A stretch of 10,284 nt of DNA, taken from contig CAADYQ010000101.1 of NCBI GenBank assembly GCA_900753295.1, forward strand, positions 1-10,284, in the 5' to 3' direction. Below the pieces are notes generated by a model. It was given only the letters and a program-made list of their open reading frames with translations, ran no database searches and was not told where the DNA came from. The stretch comes from Clostridia bacterium. GTDB taxonomy: Bacteria > Bacillota > Clostridia > Oscillospirales > CAG-272. This document shows, one piece after another, positions 1-6,335 of the stretch (position 1 is the first letter of the stretch; the number at the start of each line of letters is the position of its first letter). The translations under genes were made by a program, and so were the position numbers.

Positions 1-869
1 AGCGTCCCGCAGCGCCGCAGAGCGAGGCGGAGCGCCGCGCCGAAGCGGAACGCCGCCGCATGGCTGCGGCAAGGGAACATGCCAAAAAACGCGAGCGCAG
101 AAGAAAGGCAAAATGGCTGCTGATCGCCGCGCTGTTATGTCTTAGCTGTGTTCTCATATACGTCATATCGCGCTTTCTCGGCTCCTTCTTTATCGTAGGC
201 GAGATAAACGTTGAGGGCGAGTCGCCATATTCCGCGGATGATATAATCGCGGCATCGGGGATATCGTGGAACGACAAGCTTTACCGGACCGATAAAAAAG
301 CAGCAGAGGAGAGCATAGCGGCAAAGTTGCCGTATATCTCGTCTGTCAGCGTGAAAATAAAATTACCGTCCTTTGTGTATATTACGGTAAGCTCGGACAA
401 GGCTGTAATGTATGCCTGCATAGCCGGGGATTATTACGCGCTGTCAGGCGACATGCGCGTGCTTGAGCGTGCGGACAAGCCCGATGGGTTCGAAGCCGCG
501 GGGCTTATGTGCGTCACTCTGCCGCAGGTGGGGAACGCCGTGGTCGGCACGCAGCTCACACTGGCGGACGGCACCGATCCCGGATATATCGGCAAACTCG
601 TGGATGTGATATCCGGCTCCGAACTTGCGGGGCGCGTGACGAAGCTGTTTGTCGATGAGCGCTTCAATACGGTGCTAACGGTGGACGGCAAATACCGCGT
701 GAGGTTCGGCTCGGATGCCGGAGCGGCAAACAAGACGCTTGCAGCCGCACGGGTGATAGACGAGTGCGGATATGAGGCGGACGCAACGGCGGTCATAGAC
801 GTTTCCGATCCCGCTGTGGTCGTTGCGGTGAAGCGTGAGGGGCTTGACCTGACTTCAAAGAGCGATTGA
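1..869 (+). CDS. ftsQ: Cell division protein FtsQ/DivIB, 5'-partial
   Basis: Bitopic divisome protein that, with FtsL/DivIC-type partners, links the septal peptidoglycan synthase to the Z ring. Counting from the ATG at 60, a basic, Arg/Lys/Ala-rich cytoplasmic tail (1-18) precedes one TM helix (about 19-39), then a POTRA-like domain (about 44-113, beginning FIVGEINVEG) and a beta-rich extracytoplasmic region to residue 269. The reading frame stays open to the left edge of the window (codons from base 3, coding an Arg/Glu/Ala-rich stretch), and the ATG at 60 has no Shine-Dalgarno sequence. I infer that the true start lies upstream and that the protein has a longer charged N-terminal tail. The position just before ftsZ supports the call. 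Sequence similarity in this family is low, so the identification rests on architecture, the POTRA opening and context. Confidence 0.85.
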   Translation, partial: RPAAPQSEAERRAEAERRRMAAAREHAKKRERRRKAKWLLIAALLCLSCVLIYVISRFLGSFFIVGEINVEGESPYSADDIIAASGISWNDKLYRTDKKAAEESIAAKLPYISSVSVKIKLPSFVYITVSSDKAVMYACIAGDYYALSGDMRVLERADKPDGFEAAGLMCVTLPQVGNAVVGTQLTLADGTDPGYIGKLVDVISGSELAGRVTKLFVDERFNTVLTVDGKYRVRFGSDAGAANKTLAAARVIDECGYEADATAVIDVSDPAVVVAVKREGLDLTSKSD

Positions 870-955
870 AATGCAGATTTTGGCACATTTCGGGTGCGAT
901 ATCGGTCGGGAAATAAATGTTTGTGAGAAAAAGTAAGAAATTTTCGCAAAACCCC

Positions 956-989
956 TTGAAAAAAATCGAAAAAGATATTATTATATAAT
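956..989 (+). promoter_or_regulatory. SigA-type promoter for ftsZ
   Basis: TTGAAA at 956-961 is followed after exactly 17 bp by TATTAT at 979-984. A perfect TATAAT overlaps it at 984-989, but at a 22-bp spacing from the same -35. A/T-rich tracts lie upstream. The expected start of transcription, about 991-996, gives a leader of roughly 75-80 nt before the ftsZ ATG. Seen in sequence; activity is inferred. Confidence 0.65.
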
Positions 990-1004
990 AGATGTATTGT
1001 ATTG

Positions 1005-1027
1005 CCCACGCGCGTCCCGGCGCGGGG
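1005..1027 (+). other. GC-rich stem-loop in the ftsZ leader
   Basis: CCC (1005-1007) plus CGCG (1009-1012) can pair with CGCG (1021-1024) plus GGG (1025-1027), leaving one bulged A and an 8-nt loop. An alternative short CCCG/CGGG pairing is possible inside it. It lies about 10-15 nt after the predicted transcription start. No T tract follows, so it is not an intrinsic terminator. A role in mRNA stability or pausing is speculation. Confidence 0.35.
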
Positions 1028-1057
1028 ATTGATCCTAATGTTAAGAAGAAACAAACC

Positions 1058-1062
1058 GGAGG
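1058..1062 (+). promoter_or_regulatory. Ribosome binding site that fixes the ftsZ start
   Basis: GGAGG ends 8 nt before the ATG at 1071. The in-frame ATG at 1038 (11 codons upstream) and the TTG at 1002 lack such a site, so 1071 is preferred. Confidence 0.8.
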
Positions 1063-1070
1063 AAATAAAA

Positions 1071-2339
1071 ATGGCATTTGAGCATGATGATTTACTCGAA
1101 AGCGGCGTCAGCATAAAGGTAGTGGGCGTCGGCGGCGGAGGAAACAACGCCGTAAACAGAATGATAAGCACCAATATCCGCGGCGTTGAGTTTATTGCCG
1201 TAAATACAGATAAGCAGGCGCTTCGTTCTTCAAACGCTCCCAATCAGATAGTAATAGGTGAAAAGATCACACGCGGACACGGCGCGGGTGCAAACCCCGA
1301 GATCGGTCAGCGCGCCGCCGAGGAAAATACCGAGGAGATCAAGTCCGCGCTTGCAGGCGCCGACATGGTGTTCATTGCCACCGGTATGGGCGGCGGTACG
1401 GGAACCGGAGCCGCTCCCGTTGTAGCGCGCATAGCCAAGGAGATGGATATCCTCACGGTCGCCATCGTTACCAAGCCCTTCATATTTGAGGGCAGCCGCC
1501 GCATGCGTCAGGCAGAGGAAGGCATCCGCCAGCTCAGCCAGTATGTCGATTCGCTCGTTATCATCCCCAACGAGAGACTCAAACAAGTCTCCGATACACG
1601 TATAACCCTCTTCAACGCATTTGAAATAGCAGACGATGTTCTCCGCCGCGGCGTACAGAGCATTTCCGAGCTTATCAATGTTCCCGGCTTTATCAACCTC
1701 GACTTTGCCGACGTTACTTCCGTTATGCACGATGCGGGCTTTGCTCACATGGGCGTCGGAAGCGCAACGGGCAAGGACAAGGCAGAGCTTGCAGCCAAGG
1801 CTGCCATCTCCAGCCCGCTGCTCGAGACCTCTATCAAGGGTGCTACCGGCATTCTTGTCAGCATATCCATCTCGCCCGATGTAGGACTTGAGGATGCCGA
1901 CCTTGCCTCCACCATGATAGCTAACGAAGCCAGCCCCGATGCGAACGTTATCTGGGGTGTTGCGTTCGATCCCGATCTTGATGATGAGATGAAGATCACC
2001 ATTATCGCCACCGGCTTTGAGAAGGACGCGGAGGAAGCGCTTGAAAATTCCGCAAAGCAGGAGATGGTTGCTGCCAAGCCCGCCGAGAAGAAGGTCGAGG
2101 CTCCCAAGGCACAGCCCGCCGCACCTGCCGCCGAGCCTCAGCGCAACTATGAGCAGCGCAAGGAGCCGGCTCCTCAGCCCAAACCTGCCGAGCCTGCAAA
2201 GGCACAGCCCGCCGTTGAGACCACGGCGCCCGAGAACGCCGCAGAGCTGCCTCGCGATGCAGACGGATTTGACGAGATCATGTCCATACTGCGCAACAGA
2301 AAGCACCGTGACGATTTCCGCGGATCGGGACGCAGATGA
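1071..2339 (+). CDS. ftsZ: Cell division protein FtsZ
   Basis: Tubulin-like GTPase that polymerises into the cytokinetic Z ring at mid-cell. From the ATG at 1071 it has 422 residues, a normal length. The glycine-rich nucleotide-binding loop VGGGGNNAVNRM is at about 19-31, the tubulin signature GGGTGTG at 107-113, and the T7 synergy loop NLDFAD, which contacts the next subunit's GTP, at 209-214. The Pro/Ala/Glu/Lys-rich stretch at about 320-397 is the disordered C-terminal linker. The end, FDEIMSILRNRKHRD (400-414), matches the conserved C-terminal peptide that binds partners such as SepF or FtsA, with a basic tail after it. It has its own promoter (956-989), an excellent ribosome binding site and a terminator (2394-2438), so it can be expressed apart from ftsQ. 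No ftsA lies between ftsQ and ftsZ. Confidence 0.98.
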   Translation: MAFEHDDLLESGVSIKVVGVGGGGNNAVNRMISTNIRGVEFIAVNTDKQALRSSNAPNQIVIGEKITRGHGAGANPEIGQRAAEENTEEIKSALAGADMVFIATGMGGGTGTGAAPVVARIAKEMDILTVAIVTKPFIFEGSRRMRQAEEGIRQLSQYVDSLVIIPNERLKQVSDTRITLFNAFEIADDVLRRGVQSISELINVPGFINLDFADVTSVMHDAGFAHMGVGSATGKDKAELAAKAAISSPLLETSIKGATGILVSISISPDVGLEDADLASTMIANEASPDANVIWGVAFDPDLDDEMKITIIATGFEKDAEEALENSAKQEMVAAKPAEKKVEAPKAQPAAPAAEPQRNYEQRKEPAPQPKPAEPAKAQPAVETTAPENAAELPRDADGFDEIMSILRNRKHRDDFRGSGRR

Positions 2340-2393
2340 TCCGCAAAAATTCCGAAATATAAAATCTACCGATAAAAGATAAACCTGATCCAG

Positions 2394-2438
2394 AGAGGCG
2401 TCCGAAATATCATGCGGACGCCTCTAATTTTATTTTTA
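2394..2438 (+). terminator. Intrinsic terminator after ftsZ
   Basis: A perfect 11-bp stem (AGAGGCGTCCG at 2394-2404 with CGGACGCCTCT at 2415-2425) encloses a 10-nt loop and is followed by a T-rich tract from 2428. The tract ends two bases before the ATG of the next gene (2440), so the terminator forms that gene's entire upstream region. Confidence 0.92.
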
Positions 2439-2439
2439 C

Positions 2440-3885
2440 ATGAAAAAATTGATGATTCTTGCCGTCCTTGTCGCCTCCGTTTTTGTGTTTGCGCTTTCGG
2501 CGGGCGCCGAGGACATAACAGGGACAGTGAAATTTACGCCTGCATCCTCCGCCGTCACCGACGGGAGCGAAAGAACATACTCGGTATACGAGGCGGGCAG
2601 TGAGATACGCATATCGTCCGCAGGTCCGCGGATAGCCGCCGTGTATGTGAAGTTCGACCGCGAGCCGCCCTCATGGATGCTTACGGCAAACGGCGTGTCC
2701 GTGCCGCGCGGCAGATACGGCTTCTGGCACGAGTTCTGCAATGTAGCGGAAATGTGCGGGGAAGCGGAAGAGGTTACGCTCTCGTTCGACGGTAAGGCGG
2801 AGATATGCGATATATACGTGTTTTCCGCAGGCGAGATACCGGACTGGGTACAGCGCTGGGAGCCTGCCGACGGGTATGCGGATCTTATGCTGATGTCAAC
2901 GCATGCCGACGACGAACAGCTTTTCTTCCTTGGAGTTCTGCCGTACTACGCCGGTGAGCTGGACTATGAGGTGCAGGTCGTTTACTTTACCAACCACCTC
3001 AATACGCGAAACCGTCCGCACGAGCTGCTGAATGGGCTTTGGACGGTCGGCGTAAAGCGGTATCCGGTGATAGGAAGTCTCACCGACCACTGGGACGGGT
3101 ACACGCTGACGCGTGAGTATTCATATTCCGCTGCGGCGGCGGAGGGACTTTCCCGCGACGATCTTATTGCCTTTCAGGTGTCCGTGTTGCGGCGGTTCCG
3201 GCCGCAGGTGGTCGTCGGACACGATATTGAAGGCGAATACGGTCATCCGCAGCACAAGATAAATACCGATACGCTGATACCCGCGCTGACGCTTGCCGCA
3301 GATGCGTCGTATATGCCGGAGAGCGCCGCGATGTACGGCGTGTGGGATGTTCCCAAGACATATCTGCATCTGTACGATAAGGACCGTATAACCATGGATT
3401 GGGACCGCCCGCTTTCGCATTTCGGCGGCATGACTGCGTACGAGGTGTCAAAGCTCGGCTATGCGTGTCATTTGTCGCAACAGTACACGTGGTTCACCGA
3501 CTGGATAAACGGCAAATACGGGCAATATACAAAGGCTACGGATATACGTTCGTTCAAGCCTACCGAGTACGGGCTTTATCGCACGCTGGTCGGCAGTGAT
3601 ACGGTCGGCGGAGATTTCTTTGAAAATCTTACCGCCCGCTCCACGCTCCCGCCGGAGACCGAGCCTGTGACCGAGCCGGTCACGGAGCCTCCGGTCGAAA
3701 CACCGGCAGATACCTCCGGCGCGGTGACGCTCCCGCCCGAAAGCACGCCCGCTACCGTGACGGATGCGGAGATTACCGCCGATGCGGAAAAGGATACCGG
3801 CGGTACCGCGGCTGTCGTTGTTGCTCTTGCGGCTGTAACGCTGCTTCTCGGGGTTGCGCGTGTTATGTCCAAAAACAAAAAATAA
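2440..3885 (+). CDS. Secreted, membrane-anchored PIG-L/LmbE-family deacetylase
   Basis: Predicted zinc-dependent amide hydrolase of the PIG-L/LmbE superfamily, whose known members remove acetyl from N-acetylglucosamine-type sugars. The substrate here is unknown. The 481 residues comprise a Sec signal peptide (1-23, ending SAGA), a beta-rich region with no match I recognise (about 25-130), the catalytic domain (about 145-345), and a Thr/Pro/Glu-rich linker (about 402-450, with EPVT repeats). A C-terminal TM helix (about 456-475) and basic tail KNKK end it. The first metal motif is THADDE (154-159, usually HPDDE), with D157 as probable catalytic base and H155/D158 as ligands. The second is GHPQH (268-272). 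The start suits the signal peptide, and an in-frame stop lies upstream at 2428-2430, but there is no ribosome binding site: the ATG abuts the ftsZ terminator. No own promoter is seen, so expression is probably read-through from ftsZ. Confidence 0.85.
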   Translation: MKKLMILAVLVASVFVFALSAGAEDITGTVKFTPASSAVTDGSERTYSVYEAGSEIRISSAGPRIAAVYVKFDREPPSWMLTANGVSVPRGRYGFWHEFCNVAEMCGEAEEVTLSFDGKAEICDIYVFSAGEIPDWVQRWEPADGYADLMLMSTHADDEQLFFLGVLPYYAGELDYEVQVVYFTNHLNTRNRPHELLNGLWTVGVKRYPVIGSLTDHWDGYTLTREYSYSAAAAEGLSRDDLIAFQVSVLRRFRPQVVVGHDIEGEYGHPQHKINTDTLIPALTLAADASYMPESAAMYGVWDVPKTYLHLYDKDRITMDWDRPLSHFGGMTAYEVSKLGYACHLSQQYTWFTDWINGKYGQYTKATDIRSFKPTEYGLYRTLVGSDTVGGDFFENLTARSTLPPETEPVTEPVTEPPVETPADTSGAVTLPPESTPATVTDAEITADAEKDTGGTAAVVVALAAVTLLLGVARVMSKNKK

Positions 3886-3900
3886 AAGCCGCGATGTCGG

Positions 3901-3929
3901 TTGACACACGGCGCGTTAAATGATATAAT
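3901..3929 (+). promoter_or_regulatory. Consensus SigA promoter with extended -10
   Basis: TTGACA at 3901-3906, a 17-bp spacer and TATAAT at 3924-3929 preceded by TGA: both hexamers match consensus exactly and the -10 is TGN-extended. The expected transcription start is about 3936, 38 nt before the phosphoesterase ATG. No operator-like repeat is evident, so strong, probably constitutive expression is inferred. Confidence 0.88.
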
Positions 3930-3973
3930 CAAGACACGTTCATGCTCTTGAATACTTTTTAAGGAGAAACGCT

Positions 3974-5101
3974 ATGGCACAGAAACCCGAAATTTTTGCC
4001 GCACTGCCCACCGTATACGCGGTCGCAGATAAATACATTATCATCGTTCCCGTAAATGAGCCATGCCTTATGTGGGTGGGCATCGGCGAAAACGAATATT
4101 ATGACGACTCGAACGGAATACTGCGCTCCGGGCGTCTGACGCACAAAATGACGGTCCCGATGGCGGAGCTTGACGCTGCCCGGAGCTATACCGTGCGCTG
4201 GCGCAAAATGATCGAGCGCAAACCCTACCGTTCCGAGGTCGGTGAGATAGAGGAATACACCTCCGCATTCAGCCCGATCGATCCCGATAAGGAAAGGATA
4301 AATATCTACAATATCGCGGATGCGCACAATCGCGTTGAAGGTCCGATAAATGCGGGGAAATATTTCGAACGCACGGGCGAGGAACTCGATCTGCTGCTTC
4401 TGAACGGCGATATTCCCAATCACAGCGGCGACGTTGCGTACTTTGAGGCGATACACAGGATCGCCGCAGGCGTTACCGGCGGTGAGATCCCCGTGGTATT
4501 TGCGCGCGGCAATCATGACACGCGCGGCGTCTGCGCCGAGCTTATCGAGGATTATACGCCCACCGACAACGGAGTGTCGTACTACACCTTCCGCCTGGGA
4601 CCGGTCTGGGGCATAGTTATGGACTGCGCCGAGGATAAACCGGACGACCATGTTGAATACGCTCACACCATCTGCTGTGAGGATTTCAGACGCCGCGAAA
4701 CGCGGTGGCTCGAGGCGCTCTGCAACGCCGAAAAGCCGGAGTACTCGGACGGCGGTATAAAATACAAGATAGTTGTGGTGCATAATCCCTTTACCGAGCG
4801 CCGCAACCCGCCCTTTGATATCGAAGAGGATACCTTTGCACATTGGGCGTCGCTTCTGCGCGAGAACGTAAAGCCGCACCTTATGATATGCGGACACGTA
4901 CATAAATGCTACGTGACATATCCCGGCGGCGAGCGCGACGCCTTCGGTCAGCCCTGCCCGATAGTCGCGGCGTCAAAGCTGAGCAAGGACGATCTTTCGT
5001 TTTTTGTCGGCGGCGCCATAACGCTTGACGGAAATATGGCGTATGTCAGATTCACGGACAATGACGGTAATATCGTAGGCGAGGAAACGGTAAAGCTCTG
5101 A
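3974..5101 (+). CDS. Calcineurin-like metallophosphoesterase
   Basis: Predicted two-metal phosphoesterase; the substrate is not predictable from sequence alone. All family motifs are visible in its 375 residues: DAH (116-118), GDIPN (145-149), RGNHD (178-182), the lone metal-binding H270 in VVVHN, and GHVH (307-310). The N-terminal part (about 10-100) is beta-rich and resembles the fibronectin-like domain in front of purple-acid-phosphatase-type enzymes; this is a weak inference. There is no signal peptide or TM helix, so a cytoplasmic location is likely. The AAGGAG at 3961-3966, 7 nt before the ATG, and a consensus promoter support the start. It forms its own transcription unit and converges with the DUF6873-like gene. 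It may act on phosphodiesters, phosphoproteins or nucleotides. Confidence 0.88.
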   Translation: MAQKPEIFAALPTVYAVADKYIIIVPVNEPCLMWVGIGENEYYDDSNGILRSGRLTHKMTVPMAELDAARSYTVRWRKMIERKPYRSEVGEIEEYTSAFSPIDPDKERINIYNIADAHNRVEGPINAGKYFERTGEELDLLLLNGDIPNHSGDVAYFEAIHRIAAGVTGGEIPVVFARGNHDTRGVCAELIEDYTPTDNGVSYYTFRLGPVWGIVMDCAEDKPDDHVEYAHTICCEDFRRRETRWLEALCNAEKPEYSDGGIKYKIVVVHNPFTERRNPPFDIEEDTFAHWASLLRENVKPHLMICGHVHKCYVTYPGGERDAFGQPCPIVAASKLSKDDLSFFVGGAITLDGNMAYVRFTDNDGNIVGEETVKL

Positions 5102-5125
5102 GGGGCAAACGATCAAGCTCGCATC

Positions 5126-5148
5126 AAAAAAACCGGGATCATGCCCGG
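5126..5148 (-). terminator. Weak intrinsic terminator candidate, minus strand
   Basis: CCGGG (5133-5137) pairs with CCCGG (5144-5148) across a 6-nt loop. On the minus strand the hairpin is followed by seven T residues (A tract at 5126-5132). It lies about 80 bases past the stop of the minus-strand gene at 5230, where a terminator would be expected. The stem is only 5 bp. Confidence 0.55.
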
Positions 5149-5154
5149 CATTTC

Positions 5155-5192
5155 ACGGACTGTTAAAAGCACTTGGGCTTTTAACAGTCCGT
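5155..5192 (+). terminator. Long perfect hairpin between convergent genes
   Basis: ACGGACTGTTAAAAGC (5155-5170) and its exact complement (5177-5192) form a 16-bp stem with a 6-nt loop, placed between two converging genes. The sequence after it on the plus strand (ATTTGATAT) is only modestly T-rich, and on the minus strand GAAA follows. It probably terminates or protects the 3' end of the phosphoesterase mRNA. Confidence 0.6.
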
Positions 5193-5229
5193 ATTTGATA
5201 TACGGAAAGACCGCGTGTCTGTGGAAATA

Positions 5230-5937
5230 TCAAAAGAAGAACATACCGCCGCAGTCGAAAAGTCTGCCGCTGCCAAGCGGGAAGGCGCGAAATCCCCGGG
5301 AAGTCACGAAATCTACGACAGCCGCGCCGTCCGGATGTGTGAGAGGATCACCGGCAAACCACACCTCGCCGCGTTCGGCGCAAAAGCCGCACGCGCCCCC
5401 GATAAAGCCGTAGCCGTAGCCCGGAAGGTCGATGTGCCCCGGTGCGATCTCAAGGACCGTGATGCCGGCACGGTGCGCGGCTGCGGCTATTCCCGCGTCG
5501 GCTGTGATAACGCCGTCGCCCGCCACGGCTGTCGAGCAGGCGGCGTAGCCCTGTGATACGGGAACTATGTGCAGTCCGGCTGCCCCCGCACTGCGGCAAA
5601 TCTCGGGCGCTGTGCGCGGATTGGATATGAACATATCGCCCACGCGTTTGGCGCAAAGCGGAACATCCTTCGGGTAGAGCTCTCCCGCCTCCGCTTCGAT
5701 AAAACGAAGCTCAAACCCCGAATTTTCGCAAATGCGGTCTATTTCGCGGGCGGCGATGCGGTAGTAGCCTCCGAAGGTATACAGCACGCCGTTAAGCGGG
5801 TGTATGAGCAGATCGGCGTGCGATGCTACGGGGGAGGGCAGTGCGGCGTAAGGCGGCAGTATCACGGTCTCGACGCCGGTCGCGGCTGTACCGTCAAGCA
5901 TATTGCGGGGAATGCCCGCTCCGACTGCAAAAAGCAT
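5230..5937 (-). CDS. DUF6873-like protein (guanidino-modifying-enzyme fold, tentative)
   Basis: Small cytoplasmic protein (235 residues) with no signal peptide or TM helix. I recognise, from memory only, the pattern of the uncharacterised Clostridia family DUF6873, thought to have the guanidino-modifying-enzyme/amidinotransferase fold. Landmarks are HADLLIHPL (40-48), GHIDLPGYGYGFIGGACG (167-184), FAGDPLTHPD (194-203) and a C-terminal LFDCGG (226-231). The fold's enzymes use a His and a late Cys. H168 and C229 could hold those places, but I cannot verify the alignment, and activity is not established. The start is supported by GGAGG (complement at 5945-5949), 7 nt before the ATG. The gene lies just behind the rpmB terminator, and I see no convincing promoter, so read-through from rpmB is the likely source of mRNA. 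Confidence 0.6.
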   Translation of the reverse strand: MLFAVGAGIPRNMLDGTAATGVETVILPPYAALPSPVASHADLLIHPLNGVLYTFGGYYRIAAREIDRICENSGFELRFIEAEAGELYPKDVPLCAKRVGDMFISNPRTAPEICRSAGAAGLHIVPVSQGYAACSTAVAGDGVITADAGIAAAAHRAGITVLEIAPGHIDLPGYGYGFIGGACGFCAERGEVWFAGDPLTHPDGAAVVDFVTSRGFRAFPLGSGRLFDCGGMFFF

Positions 5938-5960
5938 TTTCTTTCCTCCGGATAAATAAT

Positions 5961-5995
5961 AAAAATGCGGGGCTGTCTCGTTCAGAGACAGCCCC
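5961..5995 (-). terminator. Intrinsic terminator after rpmB
   Basis: GGGGCTGTCTC (5969-5979) pairs perfectly with GAGACAGCCCC (5985-5995): 11 bp with a 5-nt loop. On the minus strand the stem is followed by GCATTTTTATTATTT. It lies 12 bases past the rpmB stop and only 11 bases ahead of the ribosome binding site of the DUF6873-like gene. Confidence 0.9.
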
Positions 5996-6007
5996 TACAG
6001 AACCTGA

Positions 6008-6196
6008 TCAAGCGTTGTCAACCTTTTTCAGGGTGCGCAGACAACGTGCGCACATGCTGACTGTTTTGACTGTGCCGTTTTCGGAAACCTTGACCTTGCG
6101 GATGTTGGGCTTCCATGCTCTGTTGGTCTTGCGGTGTGAGTGGGAGACCGAGTTACCGAACACGACGCCCTTGCCGCAAACGCTGCATTTTGCCAT
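6008..6196 (-). CDS. rpmB: 50S ribosomal protein L28 (bL28), zinc-binding form
   Basis: Structural protein of the large ribosomal subunit, 62 residues, the normal length. It begins MAKCSVCGKGVVFGN and carries the typical HSHRKTNRAWKPN segment (19-31). Cysteines 4, 7, 49 and 52 form two CXXC pairs, the zinc-ribbon (C+) form. An upstream in-frame ATG at 6244 would add 16 residues, but the start at 6196 has AGGAGG (complement at 6205-6210) at 8-nt spacing and gives the family's usual N-terminus. It has its own strong promoter (6250-6304) and terminator (5961-5995), as expected for a highly expressed single-gene unit. Confidence 0.97.
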   Translation of the reverse strand: MAKCSVCGKGVVFGNSVSHSHRKTNRAWKPNIRKVKVSENGTVKTVSMCARCLRTLKKVDNA

Positions 6197-6249
6197 AAGT
6201 GACACCTCCTCAATATATAGTAGCGGATTATTTACATACAACATCCGTT

Positions 6250-6304
6250 ATTATAGCATACTCAATGCGAAAAATCAAGAGTTTTTTTTATTTTTTTAAT
6301 TTCT
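6250..6304 (-). promoter_or_regulatory. Strong SigA promoter for rpmB with UP-like A/T tract
   Basis: Read on the minus strand: TTGATT (complement at 6273-6278), a 17-bp spacer, then TATAAT (complement at 6250-6255) preceded by TGC, an extended -10. Immediately upstream of the -35, bases 6282-6304 are almost pure A/T in phased A runs on this strand, like an UP element for the RNA polymerase alpha subunit. The leader to the ATG is about 47 nt and can form a weak 5-bp hairpin (6224-6228 with 6243-6247). Confidence 0.85.
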
Positions 6305-6335
6305 ATCGGTTTGTTTCGGCAATAAATGCCGTTTT

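Noticed and set aside
1230..2306. Long minus-strand open frame (358 codons) opposite ftsZ
   Set aside because: It is rich in Cys, Gly and Leu without motifs, and lies wholly against an unmistakable ftsZ; a coding shadow.
3640..3720. Direct repeat or CRISPR-like pattern in the deacetylase C-terminus
   Set aside because: The repetition is the coding for an EPVT-type Thr/Pro/Glu-rich linker, short and in frame, not an array.
3959..4903. Long minus-strand open frame (314 codons) opposite the phosphoesterase
   Set aside because: The plus-strand frame has all metallophosphoesterase motifs, a consensus promoter and a ribosome binding site. The antisense product shows no recognisable domain and is a shadow of GC-rich codon use.
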